From Pseudolabrys sp. (lineage in GTDB: Bacteria > Pseudomonadota > Alphaproteobacteria > Rhizobiales > Xanthobacteraceae): DNA of 42,064 nucleotides. The translations under genes and the position numbers were made by a program. The notes under the pieces were generated by a model that was not told the DNA's origin, made no database searches, and saw only the letters and a program-made list of their open reading frames with translations. Location: NCBI GenBank assembly GCA_030655215.1, contig JAURVZ010000027.1, positions 1 through 42,064 of the forward strand. The letters run 5' to 3'. Below are positions 9,369-17,880 of the stretch, piece after piece (positions within the stretch are counted from its first letter, which is position 1; each line of letters starts with the position of its first letter).

Positions 9369-10448
9369 ATGGGTGCTCCCGCGTCATTGCTTCCCGAGTT
9401 GGAAGACGTCGTTCAGCACGGCACGGCGGAAAAGCGCGCCGAAACATTGCGCCGGATCACCGGCCTGTTTCTCGACAGCGCCTCGCAGTTCAATGATCAT
9501 CATGTCGCGCTGTTCGATGACGTCATTGGTACTTTGATCGCGGAGATCGAAGCCAAGGCGCTCGCCGAACTGGCGCGCCGCCTCGCGCCGATCCCCAATG
9601 CGCCGCCCGGCGTCGTCTACAGACTCGCCAGCAATGACGACATCGATGTCGCCGGTCCGCTGCTGAAGGACGGCAAGATCGCCGATCCCGATTTGATGAC
9701 GCTGGCCGAGACCAAGGGCCAGGCGCATCTGCTGGCGCTGTCGGCGCGGCCGGGCATCAACGAGGCGCTGTCGGAAATCCTGGTCACGCGCGGCGACCGC
9801 GAGGTCGTGCACACCTTGGCGACCAATCACGATGCGCGTCTGTCGGAAGGCGCCTTTACCAATCTCGTGCAGCGCGCCGAGCAGGATGGCGTGCTGGCCG
9901 AGAAGGTGGGCCAGCGGACCGATATTCCGCCGCGGCTGTTTCGCCAGTTGCTGATGCAGGCGAGTGAAGTCGTGCAGAAGCGGCTGCTGGAGAAGGCTAA
10001 GCCGGAAACGCAGGCGGAAATCCGCCGCGTCCTGGCAAAGGTCACCGACGAAGTCGGCGCCAAGGCTGCGCCGCGCAATTATACTGCCGCGCTCGCCGCG
10101 GTGCGCGAGCTGCACAAAGAGCGCAAGCTGACCGAGGCTGACATTGTCGGATATGCCGAGAGCGGCAAATACGAAGAGACGATCGCTGCGCTGGCGACGA
10201 TGTGCCAGGTGCCGGTCGAGGTTGTCGATCGCCTGATGAATGGCGAGCGCGCCGATCCGGTTTTGATTCTGGCGCGGTCGGCGAATTTCGGCTGGCCGAC
10301 GGTGAAGGCTGTCATCAACGCGCGGCCGGGTCAGAGGCCGACGGCGCAGGTGATCGACGCGGCGTTCGAGAATTTCGAGCGGCTCACCGCGGCAACGGCC
10401 CAGCGCGTCGTGCGCTTTTGGCAGGTGCGGCAGGGCACCGGCGAATAA
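9369..10448 (+). CDS. DUF2336 domain protein, function unknown
   Basis: A 359-residue protein (start ATG at 9369; an in-frame GTG at 9357 is an alternative) of the DUF2336 family, widespread in alphaproteobacteria and without an assigned biochemical role. It appears all-helical, with repeat-like helical pairs. Recognisable stretches are GTAEKRAETLRRITGLFL near the N-terminus, then PGVVYRLASNDDIDVAGPLL and SGKYEETIAALATM. There is no signal peptide or membrane segment, so it is probably cytoplasmic. It is the only plus-strand gene in the first 26 kb and diverges from the rimP operon. Its TAA directly abuts the TAG of convergent trmB. Confidence 0.85.
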   Translation: MGAPASLLPELEDVVQHGTAEKRAETLRRITGLFLDSASQFNDHHVALFDDVIGTLIAEIEAKALAELARRLAPIPNAPPGVVYRLASNDDIDVAGPLLKDGKIADPDLMTLAETKGQAHLLALSARPGINEALSEILVTRGDREVVHTLATNHDARLSEGAFTNLVQRAEQDGVLAEKVGQRTDIPPRLFRQLLMQASEVVQKRLLEKAKPETQAEIRRVLAKVTDEVGAKAAPRNYTAALAAVRELHKERKLTEADIVGYAESGKYEETIAALATMCQVPVEVVDRLMNGERADPVLILARSANFGWPTVKAVINARPGQRPTAQVIDAAFENFERLTAATAQRVVRFWQVRQGTGE

Positions 10449-11153
10449 CTAGACGCGGCGGAAAATAAAATACGCCGGCGTTCGCTCTTCGCGGATGGCC
10501 TTCGCCTCATAGCGTGTGCGTGACCAGCCATTCCAGGGCTTGCGCCAGTCGTCGGCGACTTCCGCGGTCCACTCGAAATCATCCGAACGCATGATGCGTG
10601 CCATCGCATACGATGCGTAGCTCGGAATGTCCGTGGCCAGCCGTAGTTCGCCGCCGCGTTTAAGAATGCGCGCGAGGCGCACAAGCGTGTCGTCCTGAAT
10701 GAAACGGCGCTTCCATTGCCGCCGCTTCGGCCACGGATCGGGATACAGCAGATCGATCCGCGTGAACGTATCGGCCGGCAGCCAGTCAATCAGGTCGCTG
10801 GCATCGCCGTGATGCAGGCGCACGTTCTCAATATCGTTATCGTCAATGGACACCAGCGCCTTGCCGATGGCGTTGAGAAAGCCATCGGCGCCGATGAAGC
10901 CGGCGTCCGGATGTGCATGGGCTTGCGCGATCAAATGCTCGGCGCCGCCGAACCCGATTTCCAGGCGGAGCGTTTTCGGGTCGTGCGGAAACAGTGTTGC
11001 CAGATCGGACGGCGCCGGTTTTGTCAGATCGCAAGCAAGCTTCGGCAACAAGTCTTCGAACAGCTCGATCTGCCGCGCGCGCAGCGGATGGCCTTTCTTG
11101 CGGCCGAAAAATTGGCGCTGCGATGCGTCGTTGCTGTCGTGATATTCGTTCAT
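10449..11153 (-). CDS. trmB: tRNA (guanine-N7-)-methyltransferase TrmB
   Basis: TrmB makes m7G46 in tRNA variable loops using S-adenosylmethionine. The product is 234 residues from the ATG at 11153 (MNEYHDSNDASQRQFFGR). The SAM-binding motif LRLEIGFGGAEH, the family signature LLYPDPWPKRRQWKRRF and the C-terminal DDWRK ... TRYEAKAIRE are all present. An in-frame extension further upstream would cross the metK terminator and is rejected. It is downstream of metK, whose product makes the methyl donor, but a terminator lies between them. The stop abuts that of the convergent DUF2336 gene. Confidence 0.94.
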   Translation of the reverse strand: MNEYHDSNDASQRQFFGRKKGHPLRARQIELFEDLLPKLACDLTKPAPSDLATLFPHDPKTLRLEIGFGGAEHLIAQAHAHPDAGFIGADGFLNAIGKALVSIDDNDIENVRLHHGDASDLIDWLPADTFTRIDLLYPDPWPKRRQWKRRFIQDDTLVRLARILKRGGELRLATDIPSYASYAMARIMRSDDFEWTAEVADDWRKPWNGWSRTRYEAKAIREERTPAYFIFRRV

Positions 11154-11188
11154 ATGAGGCCCGTCATGCCATGGCGGCTCCGCAAGAG

Positions 11189-11219
11189 AAAATGGCCAGA
11201 CGTGAGCCTGGCCATTTTT
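11189..11219 (-). terminator. Rho-independent terminator after metK
   Basis: An 11-bp perfect inverted repeat (AAAATGGCCAG / CTGGCCATTTT) with an 8-base spacer lies 40 bases past the metK stop. The T-run on the minus strand makes it an intrinsic terminator; on the other strand it has a T-run too and could work both ways. A small hairpin, CCCCGC-TTTC-GCAGGG near 11234-11247, lies between it and metK. Confidence 0.82.
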
Positions 11220-11259
11220 ATAAAGTGCTGAATCCCCGCTTTCGCAGGGATGACGGCAA

Positions 11260-12534
11260 TTACTTGAACGCAGCCTTGATCTGCGCAGCGAGATCCGTCT
11301 TCTCCCAAGAGAAGCCGCCGTCCTTGTCCGGCGCGCGGCCAAAGTGGCCGTAAGCAGCGGTACGGCGGTAGATCGGCTTGTTCAGCTTCAGCGTACGGCG
11401 AATGTTGGTCGGGGTGAGACGGAAAAGCTGCGGCAGCAACTTCTCCAGTTTCTTCTCATCGACCTGGCCGGTGCCGTGCAGATCGACCAGCACCGACATC
11501 GGGTCGGCGACGCCGATCGCGTAAGCGACCTGAATGGTGCAACGTTCGGCAGCGCCGGACGCAACAACGTTCTTGGCGAGATAGCGCGTGGCGTAAGCAG
11601 CCGAGCGATCGACCTTGGTCGGATCCTTGCCGGAGAATGCGCCGCCGCCATGCGGGGCGTAGCCGCCGTAAGTGTCGACGATGATCTTGCGGCCGGTGAG
11701 GCCGCAATCGCCGTCCGGACCGCCAATGACGAAGTTGCCGGTCGGGTTGACGAGGAAGTCAGCCGACTTCTCCGGCATCCAGCCTTTCGGCAGCGCCTGC
11801 GACACGGCCTGCTCGATCATCTCCTTGACCATGGCCGGCGTGTACTTCTTGCCGGCCTTGTTCTTCTCGGAATGCTGCGTCGAGACGACAACCTTGGTTG
11901 CTCCAACGGCCTTGCCGTCAACGTAACGCACGGTCACCTGGCTCTTGGCGTCCGGCTGCAGATCAGGGATCGCGTTGGAGTGACGCTTGTCGGCGAGCGA
12001 CTTGAGGATGCGGTGCGCGAAGAAAATCGGCGCCGGCATGAACGAGTTCTTCTCGTAGACTTCGCTCTCGGTGCAGGCGAAGCCAAACATCATGCCCTGG
12101 TCGCCGGCGCCTTCTTCTTCGCCCGACTTTTTCTTCTTGGCATCTACGCCCATGGCGATGTCGGCGGATTGGCCGTGCAGCAGCACTTCGACGTCGGCGC
12201 CGTAGCTGGAGAAGCCGTCCTGGTCGTAGCCGATGTCCTTGACCACGCCGCGCGCGATGTTGGTGATCAGCTCGCGGTCGACGACGAACTTGTTGCCATG
12301 CTTGTGGAAGAACGGCGACTGGCCGCGGCCTTCACCGGCAATGACGATCTTGTTGGTGGTCGTCAGCGTTTCGCAGCCGAGGCGCGTATTGATCGCGCTG
12401 TCGTCGGCGATGCCGAGCTTGATGTCGTTGGCCAGAAACGCGTCGAGCACCGCGTCCGAGATCTGGTCGCAGACCTTGTCCGGATGGCCTTCAGAAACCG
12501 ACTCGCTGGTGAACAGAAAATTCTTGTGCGCCAA
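11260..12534 (-). CDS. metK: S-adenosylmethionine synthetase
   Basis: MetK makes S-adenosylmethionine from methionine and ATP. The body is complete: [20 protein letters not shown] at the N-terminus with the ATP motif GHPDK, then [12 protein letters not shown], the P-loop-like [13 protein letters not shown], and an ending typical of the long alphaproteobacterial form. I choose the TTG at 12534 as start (424 residues, AHKNFLF) because GGGAGGGG lies six bases before it and homologues begin here. The ATG 13 codons upstream has no such site. The leader can fold to mask this ribosome binding site. It follows the PhrR/PraR-type regulator. Confidence 0.95.
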   Translation of the reverse strand: MAHKNFLFTSESVSEGHPDKVCDQISDAVLDAFLANDIKLGIADDSAINTRLGCETLTTTNKIVIAGEGRGQSPFFHKHGNKFVVDRELITNIARGVVKDIGYDQDGFSSYGADVEVLLHGQSADIAMGVDAKKKKSGEEEGAGDQGMMFGFACTESEVYEKNSFMPAPIFFAHRILKSLADKRHSNAIPDLQPDAKSQVTVRYVDGKAVGATKVVVSTQHSEKNKAGKKYTPAMVKEMIEQAVSQALPKGWMPEKSADFLVNPTGNFVIGGPDGDCGLTGRKIIVDTYGGYAPHGGGAFSGKDPTKVDRSAAYATRYLAKNVVASGAAERCTIQVAYAIGVADPMSVLVDLHGTGQVDEKKLEKLLPQLFRLTPTNIRRTLKLNKPIYRRTAAYGHFGRAPDKDGGFSWEKTDLAAQIKAAFK

Positions 12535-12538
12535 GATA

Positions 12539-12593
12539 AACCCCTCCCGTGTACGCGGCGTTTGCAGCGTCATTTCACGTTCCGGGGGAGGTT
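12539..12593 (-). promoter_or_regulatory. Stem masking the metK ribosome binding site
   Basis: On the minus strand AACCTCCCCCG (12593-12583) can pair with CGGGAGGGGTT (12549-12539), which contains the whole metK Shine-Dalgarno sequence. The 11-bp stem has one G-U pair and one mismatch and closes a 33-base loop. This is the arrangement of a translational switch. The sequence does not match SAM-II as I remember it, so the ligand or factor, if any, is unknown. Confidence 0.45.
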
Positions 12594-12721
12594 CTTACAG
12601 CGGTCGCGTGTAACGTCAAGGTGCGGGCGATGTTGGGCAGTAGCCACAGGCACGATTGGGACGTTTGCTGCTCCGTCCTCTGGCGAAGGCGGCTACCGGC
12701 CGGCATGGTCCGGAAACGACA

Positions 12722-12751
12722 TCGCCCGAACGCGCATGCGCGTCCGGGCGA
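12722..12751. terminator. 30-base near-perfect palindrome between the phrR-like gene and metK
   Basis: TCGCCCG and CGGGCGA flank a self-complementary ACGCGCATGCGCGT core; the only imperfection becomes a G-U pair in minus-strand RNA. It lies 45 bases past the regulator stop codon. No T-run follows, so it may be a transcript end-stabilising or partly terminating hairpin, not a full intrinsic terminator. Confidence 0.5.
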
Positions 12752-12796
12752 GACTATCAGCAACAATCTAGCGATGAAGCAGCAGGCGCTAGCCGA

Positions 12797-13198
12797 TTAT
12801 TCTTCGCCGGCAATCTGCTCGACGAGATCGACGATGCGGCGGCGCAACTTGCTGTTCTTGATGCGCATGAAGGATTTGGTCAGCGACAGGCCATCGGAGG
12901 TGGCGAGGAAGTCGGACACGTAAGCCGGCGACGGGGCCTCGCCCAGACCGCTGGTGTGGCCCGGCGTGTTTGGCGCGCCTTCGAAGAAAAATGAAACCGG
13001 GACTTGCAGTATGTTCGCAATGTTCTGCAACCGGCTGGCGCCAATACGGTTGGTGCCTTTTTCGTATTTCTGGACTTGCTGGAAAGTCAGACCGAGGGCG
13101 TCGCCGAGCTTTTCCTGACTCATGCTCAGCATCATCCGGCGCATGCGCACGCGCGAGCCAACGTGCTTGTCGATCGGATTTGGTGCCTTCTTAGCCAT
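12797..13198 (-). CDS. XRE/Cro-CI family regulator, PhrR/PraR type
   Basis: A 133-residue DNA-binding protein. The HTH_XRE domain covers about residues 13-72 (GSRVRMRRMMLSMSQEKLGD, LTFQQVQKYEKGTNRIGASR). A short C-terminal region of about 60 residues follows. Sequence and position next to metK match the Hyphomicrobiales regulators called PhrR (Sinorhizobium) and PraR (Azorhizobium, Rhizobium), which act in acid response, biofilm and symbiosis. The name is by family resemblance. The start follows GGAGATTGTT. Nested inverted repeats upstream could be operators for autoregulation. Whether it controls metK is unknown. Confidence 0.9.
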   Translation of the reverse strand: MAKKAPNPIDKHVGSRVRMRRMMLSMSQEKLGDALGLTFQQVQKYEKGTNRIGASRLQNIANILQVPVSFFFEGAPNTPGHTSGLGEAPSPAYVSDFLATSDGLSLTKSFMRIKNSKLRRRIVDLVEQIAGEE

Positions 13199-13311
13199 AA
13201 CAATCTCCTATGCCTCCATTGTGGAGCGTAATGTCACAGGTTGTCCCCACTATGCAATCCGTCATTTCTACGATCAGCACGAGTAGCTTCAAAGAAGAGT
13301 GAACATTAGAG

Positions 13312-13364
13312 ACAATTGTAATTAGTTTTCGTGCGTTGTGGTCTCACAACTGTTCGCCACAACG
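13312..13364. promoter_or_regulatory. Nested inverted repeats upstream of the phrR-like gene
   Basis: GTTGTG-GTCT-CACAAC (13335-13350) is a perfect 6-bp inverted repeat. It overlaps a wider pair, CGTTGTGG (13334-13341) with CCACAACG (13357-13364), and a palindrome ACAATTGT lies at 13312-13319. The 222-base gap 13199-13420 is AT-rich compared with the rest of the window and must hold the regulator promoter. These are plausible operators for the regulator or another dimeric protein. Confidence 0.4.
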
Positions 13365-13420
13365 AAACCGATACTATTTTTTTTTAAGCAACCTGGACCG
13401 GTAATTCGTTCCGGTCGCAA

Positions 13421-15016
13421 TCACGAGTGCAGGCGCCGCCGAAGCACCAATAGCAGACTTGCAACCAGCGCTAGAATCAACGGGTAATCGCCCCAAGCGA
13501 CAAAAAGTGTGGGGGTAATCGGTTTTGGCAGTGCCGAATCGAGGACGCCGTCGGTGCCGAGCGGCAAAAATTTCACGATGCGACCAACCGGATCAATCAC
13601 AGCAGAAATTCCGGTGTTCGCTGCTCGAACCATCGGCAGACCTTGCGCAATGGCGAGCACGCGCGACTGCTGAAAATGCTGATAAGGCCCGGTACTTATA
13701 CCAAACCAGCCATCATTGGTGAGATTGACCAACCAGCCCGGACGCTCGCCGGGCGGCACCGCGGCGCCGGGGAAGATCGCTTCGTAACAGATCAACGGCA
13801 GCATCGACGGTGCACCCGGCACGTCCATCGCGCGGCGTCTGCTACCCGCGAGGAAGCCGCCAACCTGCTTGGTCAGCTGGCGCAGGCCGAAGCGCTCAAG
13901 CAGCGGCTGGAACGGCAAGTATTCACCGAACGGCACCAGATGAACCTTGTCGTATATGCCGTGGAAGGAACCATCGGAGTCTATGACGTAGACCGAGTTA
14001 TACGCTCGAGGACCTGACGCAACCGCAGCCGGCCGGACGGCGCCTGTAATCAATTTGGCACCCGGTTTGAGCATGGCAGCTATCTGCGCAAGGGCATCAG
14101 GTTCCCTCGCCAGATAGAACGGAAAGGCCGATTCCGGCCAGATCAGGTGCGTGACATCGGCGACGCCTTTCGACGTCGGCCCGGTCGAGCGGTCGGACAG
14201 CGCGAGATAGCGCGCCATCACCTGATCCTTGGCAGCGTAATTGAACTTCACGTCCTGCTGCAAATTAGGCTGCATGATGCGCAGCTTCACGCCATCGACA
14301 TATTCGGTCTGATGCGCGGCGAGGCGCGCGGCGCCATAAGCGGTCAATCCGGCGAGCAGCAGAACGGCGATCAGCATCGGGCGATAGGGCCGCGGTGTGT
14401 CTACGCGATCATCCGCGAGAACGGCCGGCGTGGCGCAGACGGCGATGGTGACGAAGGTCAGTCCCCAGATACCGATGAGCGACACGCTTTGCGCCAAAGC
14501 CAGCGGCTCGGTCAGCGCATAACCAAATGTATTCCACGGAAAGCCGCTGAGCAGATGACCGCGCAGCCATTCCGCCATGGTCAGCATTGCGGCCAGTGCG
14601 AGCAGACGTTCAGGCCCGCGCGTCCAGATCAAACGCGCGCCGGCGAGCGCCAGTCCTGTGAAGATCGCCAGATAGGCCGGCAAGCCGGCAACAGCGAGCG
14701 GCAGCAGCCAGGCGAACGTCTTGGCATCAACGAGAAAGGCGTAACCGATCCAGTAAAGCCCGGCGACGAAGAAGCCGAAGCCGAAGCACCATCCGGCAAT
14801 CGCCGCGCTCCATGCGCCACTCCAGCGGCCGGCGGTCGAACCATCGACCAGCCAGATCAGCACCGGGAATGTCACGAACAGGATCGGCCAGGCATTGAAC
14901 GGTGCAAAGGCCAGCGCGGACGCGGCGCCTGCGGCCATCGCAATGAGCGCGCGGCGCCAGCCATAGGCGAGGACGACCGTGTGCGACGCGCGCGTGGCGG
15001 TAAGGATCAGGCTCAC
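13421..15016 (-). CDS. lnt: Apolipoprotein N-acyltransferase
   Basis: Lnt adds the third acyl chain to the N-terminal cysteine of lipoproteins in the inner membrane. The 531-residue protein has several N-terminal membrane helices (about residues 18-230) and a C-terminal nitrilase domain. The catalytic triad is visible: Glu295 (LIWPESAF), Lys357 (YDKVHLVPFGEYLPF) and Cys410 (LICYEAIF), matching E267-K335-C387 of E. coli. A last membrane helix lies near the C-terminus. The start is a GTG at 15016 overlapping the corC TGA (GTGA). lnt after corC is a common proteobacterial order. Confidence 0.96.
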   Translation of the reverse strand: MSLILTATRASHTVVLAYGWRRALIAMAAGAASALAFAPFNAWPILFVTFPVLIWLVDGSTAGRWSGAWSAAIAGWCFGFGFFVAGLYWIGYAFLVDAKTFAWLLPLAVAGLPAYLAIFTGLALAGARLIWTRGPERLLALAAMLTMAEWLRGHLLSGFPWNTFGYALTEPLALAQSVSLIGIWGLTFVTIAVCATPAVLADDRVDTPRPYRPMLIAVLLLAGLTAYGAARLAAHQTEYVDGVKLRIMQPNLQQDVKFNYAAKDQVMARYLALSDRSTGPTSKGVADVTHLIWPESAFPFYLAREPDALAQIAAMLKPGAKLITGAVRPAAVASGPRAYNSVYVIDSDGSFHGIYDKVHLVPFGEYLPFQPLLERFGLRQLTKQVGGFLAGSRRRAMDVPGAPSMLPLICYEAIFPGAAVPPGERPGWLVNLTNDGWFGISTGPYQHFQQSRVLAIAQGLPMVRAANTGISAVIDPVGRIVKFLPLGTDGVLDSALPKPITPTLFVAWGDYPLILALVASLLLVLRRRLHS

Positions 15017-16317
15017 GAGGACCGGCGTCTGGATTTTGCCGCGGGCTTGGCTGCAGGCTCGGCGGCCTCAGGCGGCACGTCGTCGGACGTGATGTCGTTC
15101 TGATCGACGTCGTCAGCTTTGACTTCATCAAGCCTTGCTTCATCAAGCCTTGCGTCATCGGGCTTTTCGGTGTCGTCCGGCAAGGGCGGCAGTTCATCGA
15201 GATCGAGCGTCGGCGGCGCGGTGCCGGCGAGAACGGCATCCGGCTCGCGCTTCTTCGGCGCCGGCGTTTCACGCGCCAGCGGCGTTTCCTTCTGCAGCGG
15301 ATCGCGCGGCTTCTCACGCTTCTCGGTCAGGCGGCTGATGCGCACGCGCTTGACGCGGCGCGGATCGGCATCGAGCACTTCAAATTCAAACAGGCCGGGG
15401 CCGGGTATCAATTCGCCGCGCAACGGCAGGCGTCCGGCGCGGGTCACCAGATAACCACCGAGCGTGTCGACTTCCTCGGCAGCGTCGCCAATGTCGAAGT
15501 CATGGCCGACAATGCCGACGACGTCTTCGATCTTGGCGCGGGCATCGGCGATGTACGAGCCGTTCGGCTGGCGCACGACGTCGGCGCTTTCATCTTCGTC
15601 ATGTTCGTCGGCGATCTCGCCAACGATCTGTTCAACAATGTCTTCGATCGAGACGATGCCGTCCGAGCCGCCATATTCGTCGACGACAAGAGCGAGATGA
15701 ATTTGCTTCGCCTGCATGCGTTCGAGCAGATCGATGACGCGGGCCGATGGCGGCACGAACAGGATTTCGCGAACGAGCTTGGCAGCCGCCAATGGAATGG
15801 CCAAATCGAGCGTCTTGAAATCGAGCCCGGCCGGCAGCGGTTTCTTGCGCTTGGCGTTCTTCTCCGCATCGACTGCGGCACGCTTGGTCATAAATGCGAT
15901 CAGATCGCGGATGTGCACCATGCCGACCGGATCGTCGAGCGTGTCATCATAAACGACGAGGCGCGAATGGCCGGCCTTTTCGAACACCATCAAAAGGTCG
16001 CCGATCTGGATGTCCTGCTGCACGGCGATGATATCGGCGCGCGGCACCATGACATCGCCGACGCGGCGTTCGCGGAGCCCCAGGATGTTCTTGAGCATCC
16101 GGCTCTCTTCCGGCGAGAAGCCGGATTCGTTCGGCGTCAGGTCGTCGAGAACTTCCTTGAGGTCGGAGCGGATAGAACCCGGTTTCAGGCCGAACAAAGC
16201 GCGGAAAGTGCGCGTGAACCAGTTGCCGCTATTGTCGTGCGGCTTGGTGATGACCGGCAGATTGCGCGGCTCGAAAGGCCGGTTTTCGTAGGAGCTCGAC
16301 GTGTCGCTGTCAGGCAT
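15013..16317 (-). CDS. CBS-domain protein, CorC/YbeX (hemolysin-like) family
   Basis: A 434-residue protein with two CBS domains (about residues 80-240: VGDVMVPRADIIAV ... HSRLVVYDD, and ALVVDEYGGSDGIVSIEDI) and a C-terminal CorC_HlyC transporter-associated domain (about 260-335). It lacks the DUF21 membrane domain, as CorC/YbeX proteins do, so it is soluble. Links to Mg/Co transport and to ribosome function have been proposed for the family. The last 100 residues are an acidic, Pro/Lys-rich tail not shared by E. coli CorC, containing a perfect 15-bp tandem duplication that encodes ARLDE twice. It lies 5 bases downstream of ybeY. Confidence 0.92.
   Translation of the reverse strand: MPDSDTSSSYENRPFEPRNLPVITKPHDNSGNWFTRTFRALFGLKPGSIRSDLKEVLDDLTPNESGFSPEESRMLKNILGLRERRVGDVMVPRADIIAVQQDIQIGDLLMVFEKAGHSRLVVYDDTLDDPVGMVHIRDLIAFMTKRAAVDAEKNAKRKKPLPAGLDFKTLDLAIPLAAAKLVREILFVPPSARVIDLLERMQAKQIHLALVVDEYGGSDGIVSIEDIVEQIVGEIADEHDEDESADVVRQPNGSYIADARAKIEDVVGIVGHDFDIGDAAEEVDTLGGYLVTRAGRLPLRGELIPGPGLFEFEVLDADPRRVKRVRISRLTEKREKPRDPLQKETPLARETPAPKKREPDAVLAGTAPPTLDLDELPPLPDDTEKPDDARLDEARLDEVKADDVDQNDITSDDVPPEAAEPAAKPAAKSRRRSS
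15123..15152. repeat. 15-bp perfect tandem duplication in the corC tail
   Basis: CTTCATCAAGCCTTG occurs twice in direct succession. It adds a second copy of five residues to the disordered tail of the CBS protein. The unit is a multiple of three, so copy changes keep the frame. Confidence 0.9.
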
Positions 16318-16322
16318 GGCGA

Positions 16323-16847
16323 TCAGGCGCCGCTCTGATGTGGCGTACGATCTTTCTCAGATTCTTGCCACGGATCCGGCAACTGCATGTGCGTCATGAT
16401 CTTGCTCTCGAGCGATTCCATCTCATTCGCCTGCGCGTCGTCCTGGTGATCGTAGCCGACAAGGTGAAGATAGCCATGCACCGTGAGATGGGTTAGGTGA
16501 TGCAGGAACTCGCGCTTTTCATCGGCGCTTTCCCGCGCGACCGTTTCATAGGCGATGACAATATCGCCGAGAATGCCGGCGGCGCCTTTGGCCATTGCTT
16601 CAGGTGCGGGGAAGGACAGCACGTTGGTCGCCTTGTCGATTCCGCGCCACTCGCGATTGAGGACGCGCACCGCCGAATCATCGGTCAGCAGGATACTCAC
16701 TTCATTGCCGGATGTTGAGGCCGTGGCAGCGGCAGCGATCGCGGCGCGTATGGCAGATTCGGCGTCCGGCTGCGCATCCCACAGGGCGGAATCGGTCTGG
16801 ATATCGACCGCCGGTGGTATTTTCGGCTTGATCGCCGCAGGGCTCAT
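16323..16847 (-). CDS. ybeY: Endoribonuclease YbeY (rRNA maturation)
   Basis: YbeY is a zinc-dependent endoribonuclease involved in 16S rRNA 3' end maturation and ribosome quality control. The 174-residue protein has the zinc-binding signature HLTVHGYLHLVGYDH with H124, H128 and H134, and the upstream LNREWRGIDKATNVLSFP segment. The N-terminal 30 residues are variable. Its ATG overlaps the phoH stop by four bases (ATGA), and corC follows after 5 bases; this phoH-ybeY-corC-lnt order is conserved in Proteobacteria. Confidence 0.96.
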   Translation of the reverse strand: MSPAAIKPKIPPAVDIQTDSALWDAQPDAESAIRAAIAAAATASTSGNEVSILLTDDSAVRVLNREWRGIDKATNVLSFPAPEAMAKGAAGILGDIVIAYETVARESADEKREFLHHLTHLTVHGYLHLVGYDHQDDAQANEMESLESKIMTHMQLPDPWQESEKDRTPHQSGA

Positions 16848-17872
16848 CGCCGGTCCCCACGGACGGGCGCGGCGCGATCGTAAGCCTCGACGATACGTTG
16901 CACGAGTTCGTGGCGGATCACATCTTGGGCCGAGAAGGCGACATGACCAACATCCTCGACGCCTTCCAACAGGCGCACGGCCTCGGACAGGCCGGACACC
17001 TGGCCGGGCGGCAGATCGATCTGGCTCGGATCGCCGGTGACGATCATGCGGCTGTTCTCGCCGAGACGGGTGAGAAACATCTTCATCTGCATCGAGGTGG
17101 TATTCTGTGCCTCGTCGAGGATGACGCAGGCATTTGCCAAGGTGCGGCCGCGCATGAAGGCGAGCGGCGCGATTTCGATATCGCCGGACTCCAGCGCGCG
17201 CTCGACAATGCGCACATCCATCAAATCATGCAGCGCGTCGTAAATGGGGCGTAAATACGGATCGACCTTCTCGCGCATATCGCCGGGCAGGAAGCCGAGG
17301 CGCTCGCCGGCTTCGACAGCCGGACGCGACAGGATAATGCGGTCGACTTCCTTGCGCTCGAACATCTGCACGGCCTGCGCAACGGCAAGCCATGTCTTGC
17401 CGGTGCCGGCGGGGCCAGTGCCGAACACCAGCGAATGTTTCTTCAGAGCGCGGATATAGCCGTCCTGCGCCGCGGTGCGGGCGCGCACCGGCCGTTTGCG
17501 GACAATGATTTCCTCAAAGGCAATGCGGGCCGTCGGATCGGTATCGAACAGCGAGCCTTGCGCAATGGCCTGGCGCACGGCGCCTTCGACATCGCCGGTG
17601 GTGACATCCTGGCCGCGCTTGAGCTGATCGTAGAGGCCGGTAAGCACGCGGCGCGCCATTTCACAGGCGCTGCGCGAGCCTTCAAGCGTGACCTGGTTGC
17701 CGCGCGAGTCGGCTTTGACGCCGAGCTTGCGCTCAACCAGAGCGAGGTTCTGTCCGTATTGTCCGAACAGGGCGGAGGCGAGTTTGTTGTCCTCGAACGC
17801 GAGCACGATCTGCGTCTTGGCGGTCTCTTCGGAGACGGCGGCGGCCGGGATCACGGGATCCGATGTTCGCAA
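16844..17872 (-). CDS. PhoH-like ATPase (YbeZ)
   Basis: A PhoH family ATPase, the usual partner of YbeY and probably an RNA-linked helicase or nucleotidase. I place the start at a TTG (17872, LRTSDPVIPAAAV; 342 residues), 8 bases after the miaB stop and preceded by GAGAG. A GTG at 17854 is the alternative. The frame stays open upstream but overlaps miaB and does not look like protein. Walker A is GTGPAGTGKTW, Walker B is ACVILDEAQN, and the motif VTGDPSQIDLP is typical. A KH-like RNA-binding region precedes the ATPase domain. Confidence 0.93.
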   Translation of the reverse strand: MRTSDPVIPAAAVSEETAKTQIVLAFEDNKLASALFGQYGQNLALVERKLGVKADSRGNQVTLEGSRSACEMARRVLTGLYDQLKRGQDVTTGDVEGAVRQAIAQGSLFDTDPTARIAFEEIIVRKRPVRARTAAQDGYIRALKKHSLVFGTGPAGTGKTWLAVAQAVQMFERKEVDRIILSRPAVEAGERLGFLPGDMREKVDPYLRPIYDALHDLMDVRIVERALESGDIEIAPLAFMRGRTLANACVILDEAQNTTSMQMKMFLTRLGENSRMIVTGDPSQIDLPPGQVSGLSEAVRLLEGVEDVGHVAFSAQDVIRHELVQRIVEAYDRAAPVRGDRR

Positions 17873-17880
17873 GGTTGCTC

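Noticed and set aside
12535..12796. SAM-II riboswitch upstream of metK
   Set aside because: I compared the leader with the SAM-II sequence I remember and the conserved core does not fit. Only the stem masking the ribosome binding site is supported.
13396..13416. GACCGG/CCGGTC hairpin after lnt as a terminator
   Set aside because: The stem is only 6 bp and the minus-strand side downstream has an A-run and no T-run, so intrinsic termination is not supported.
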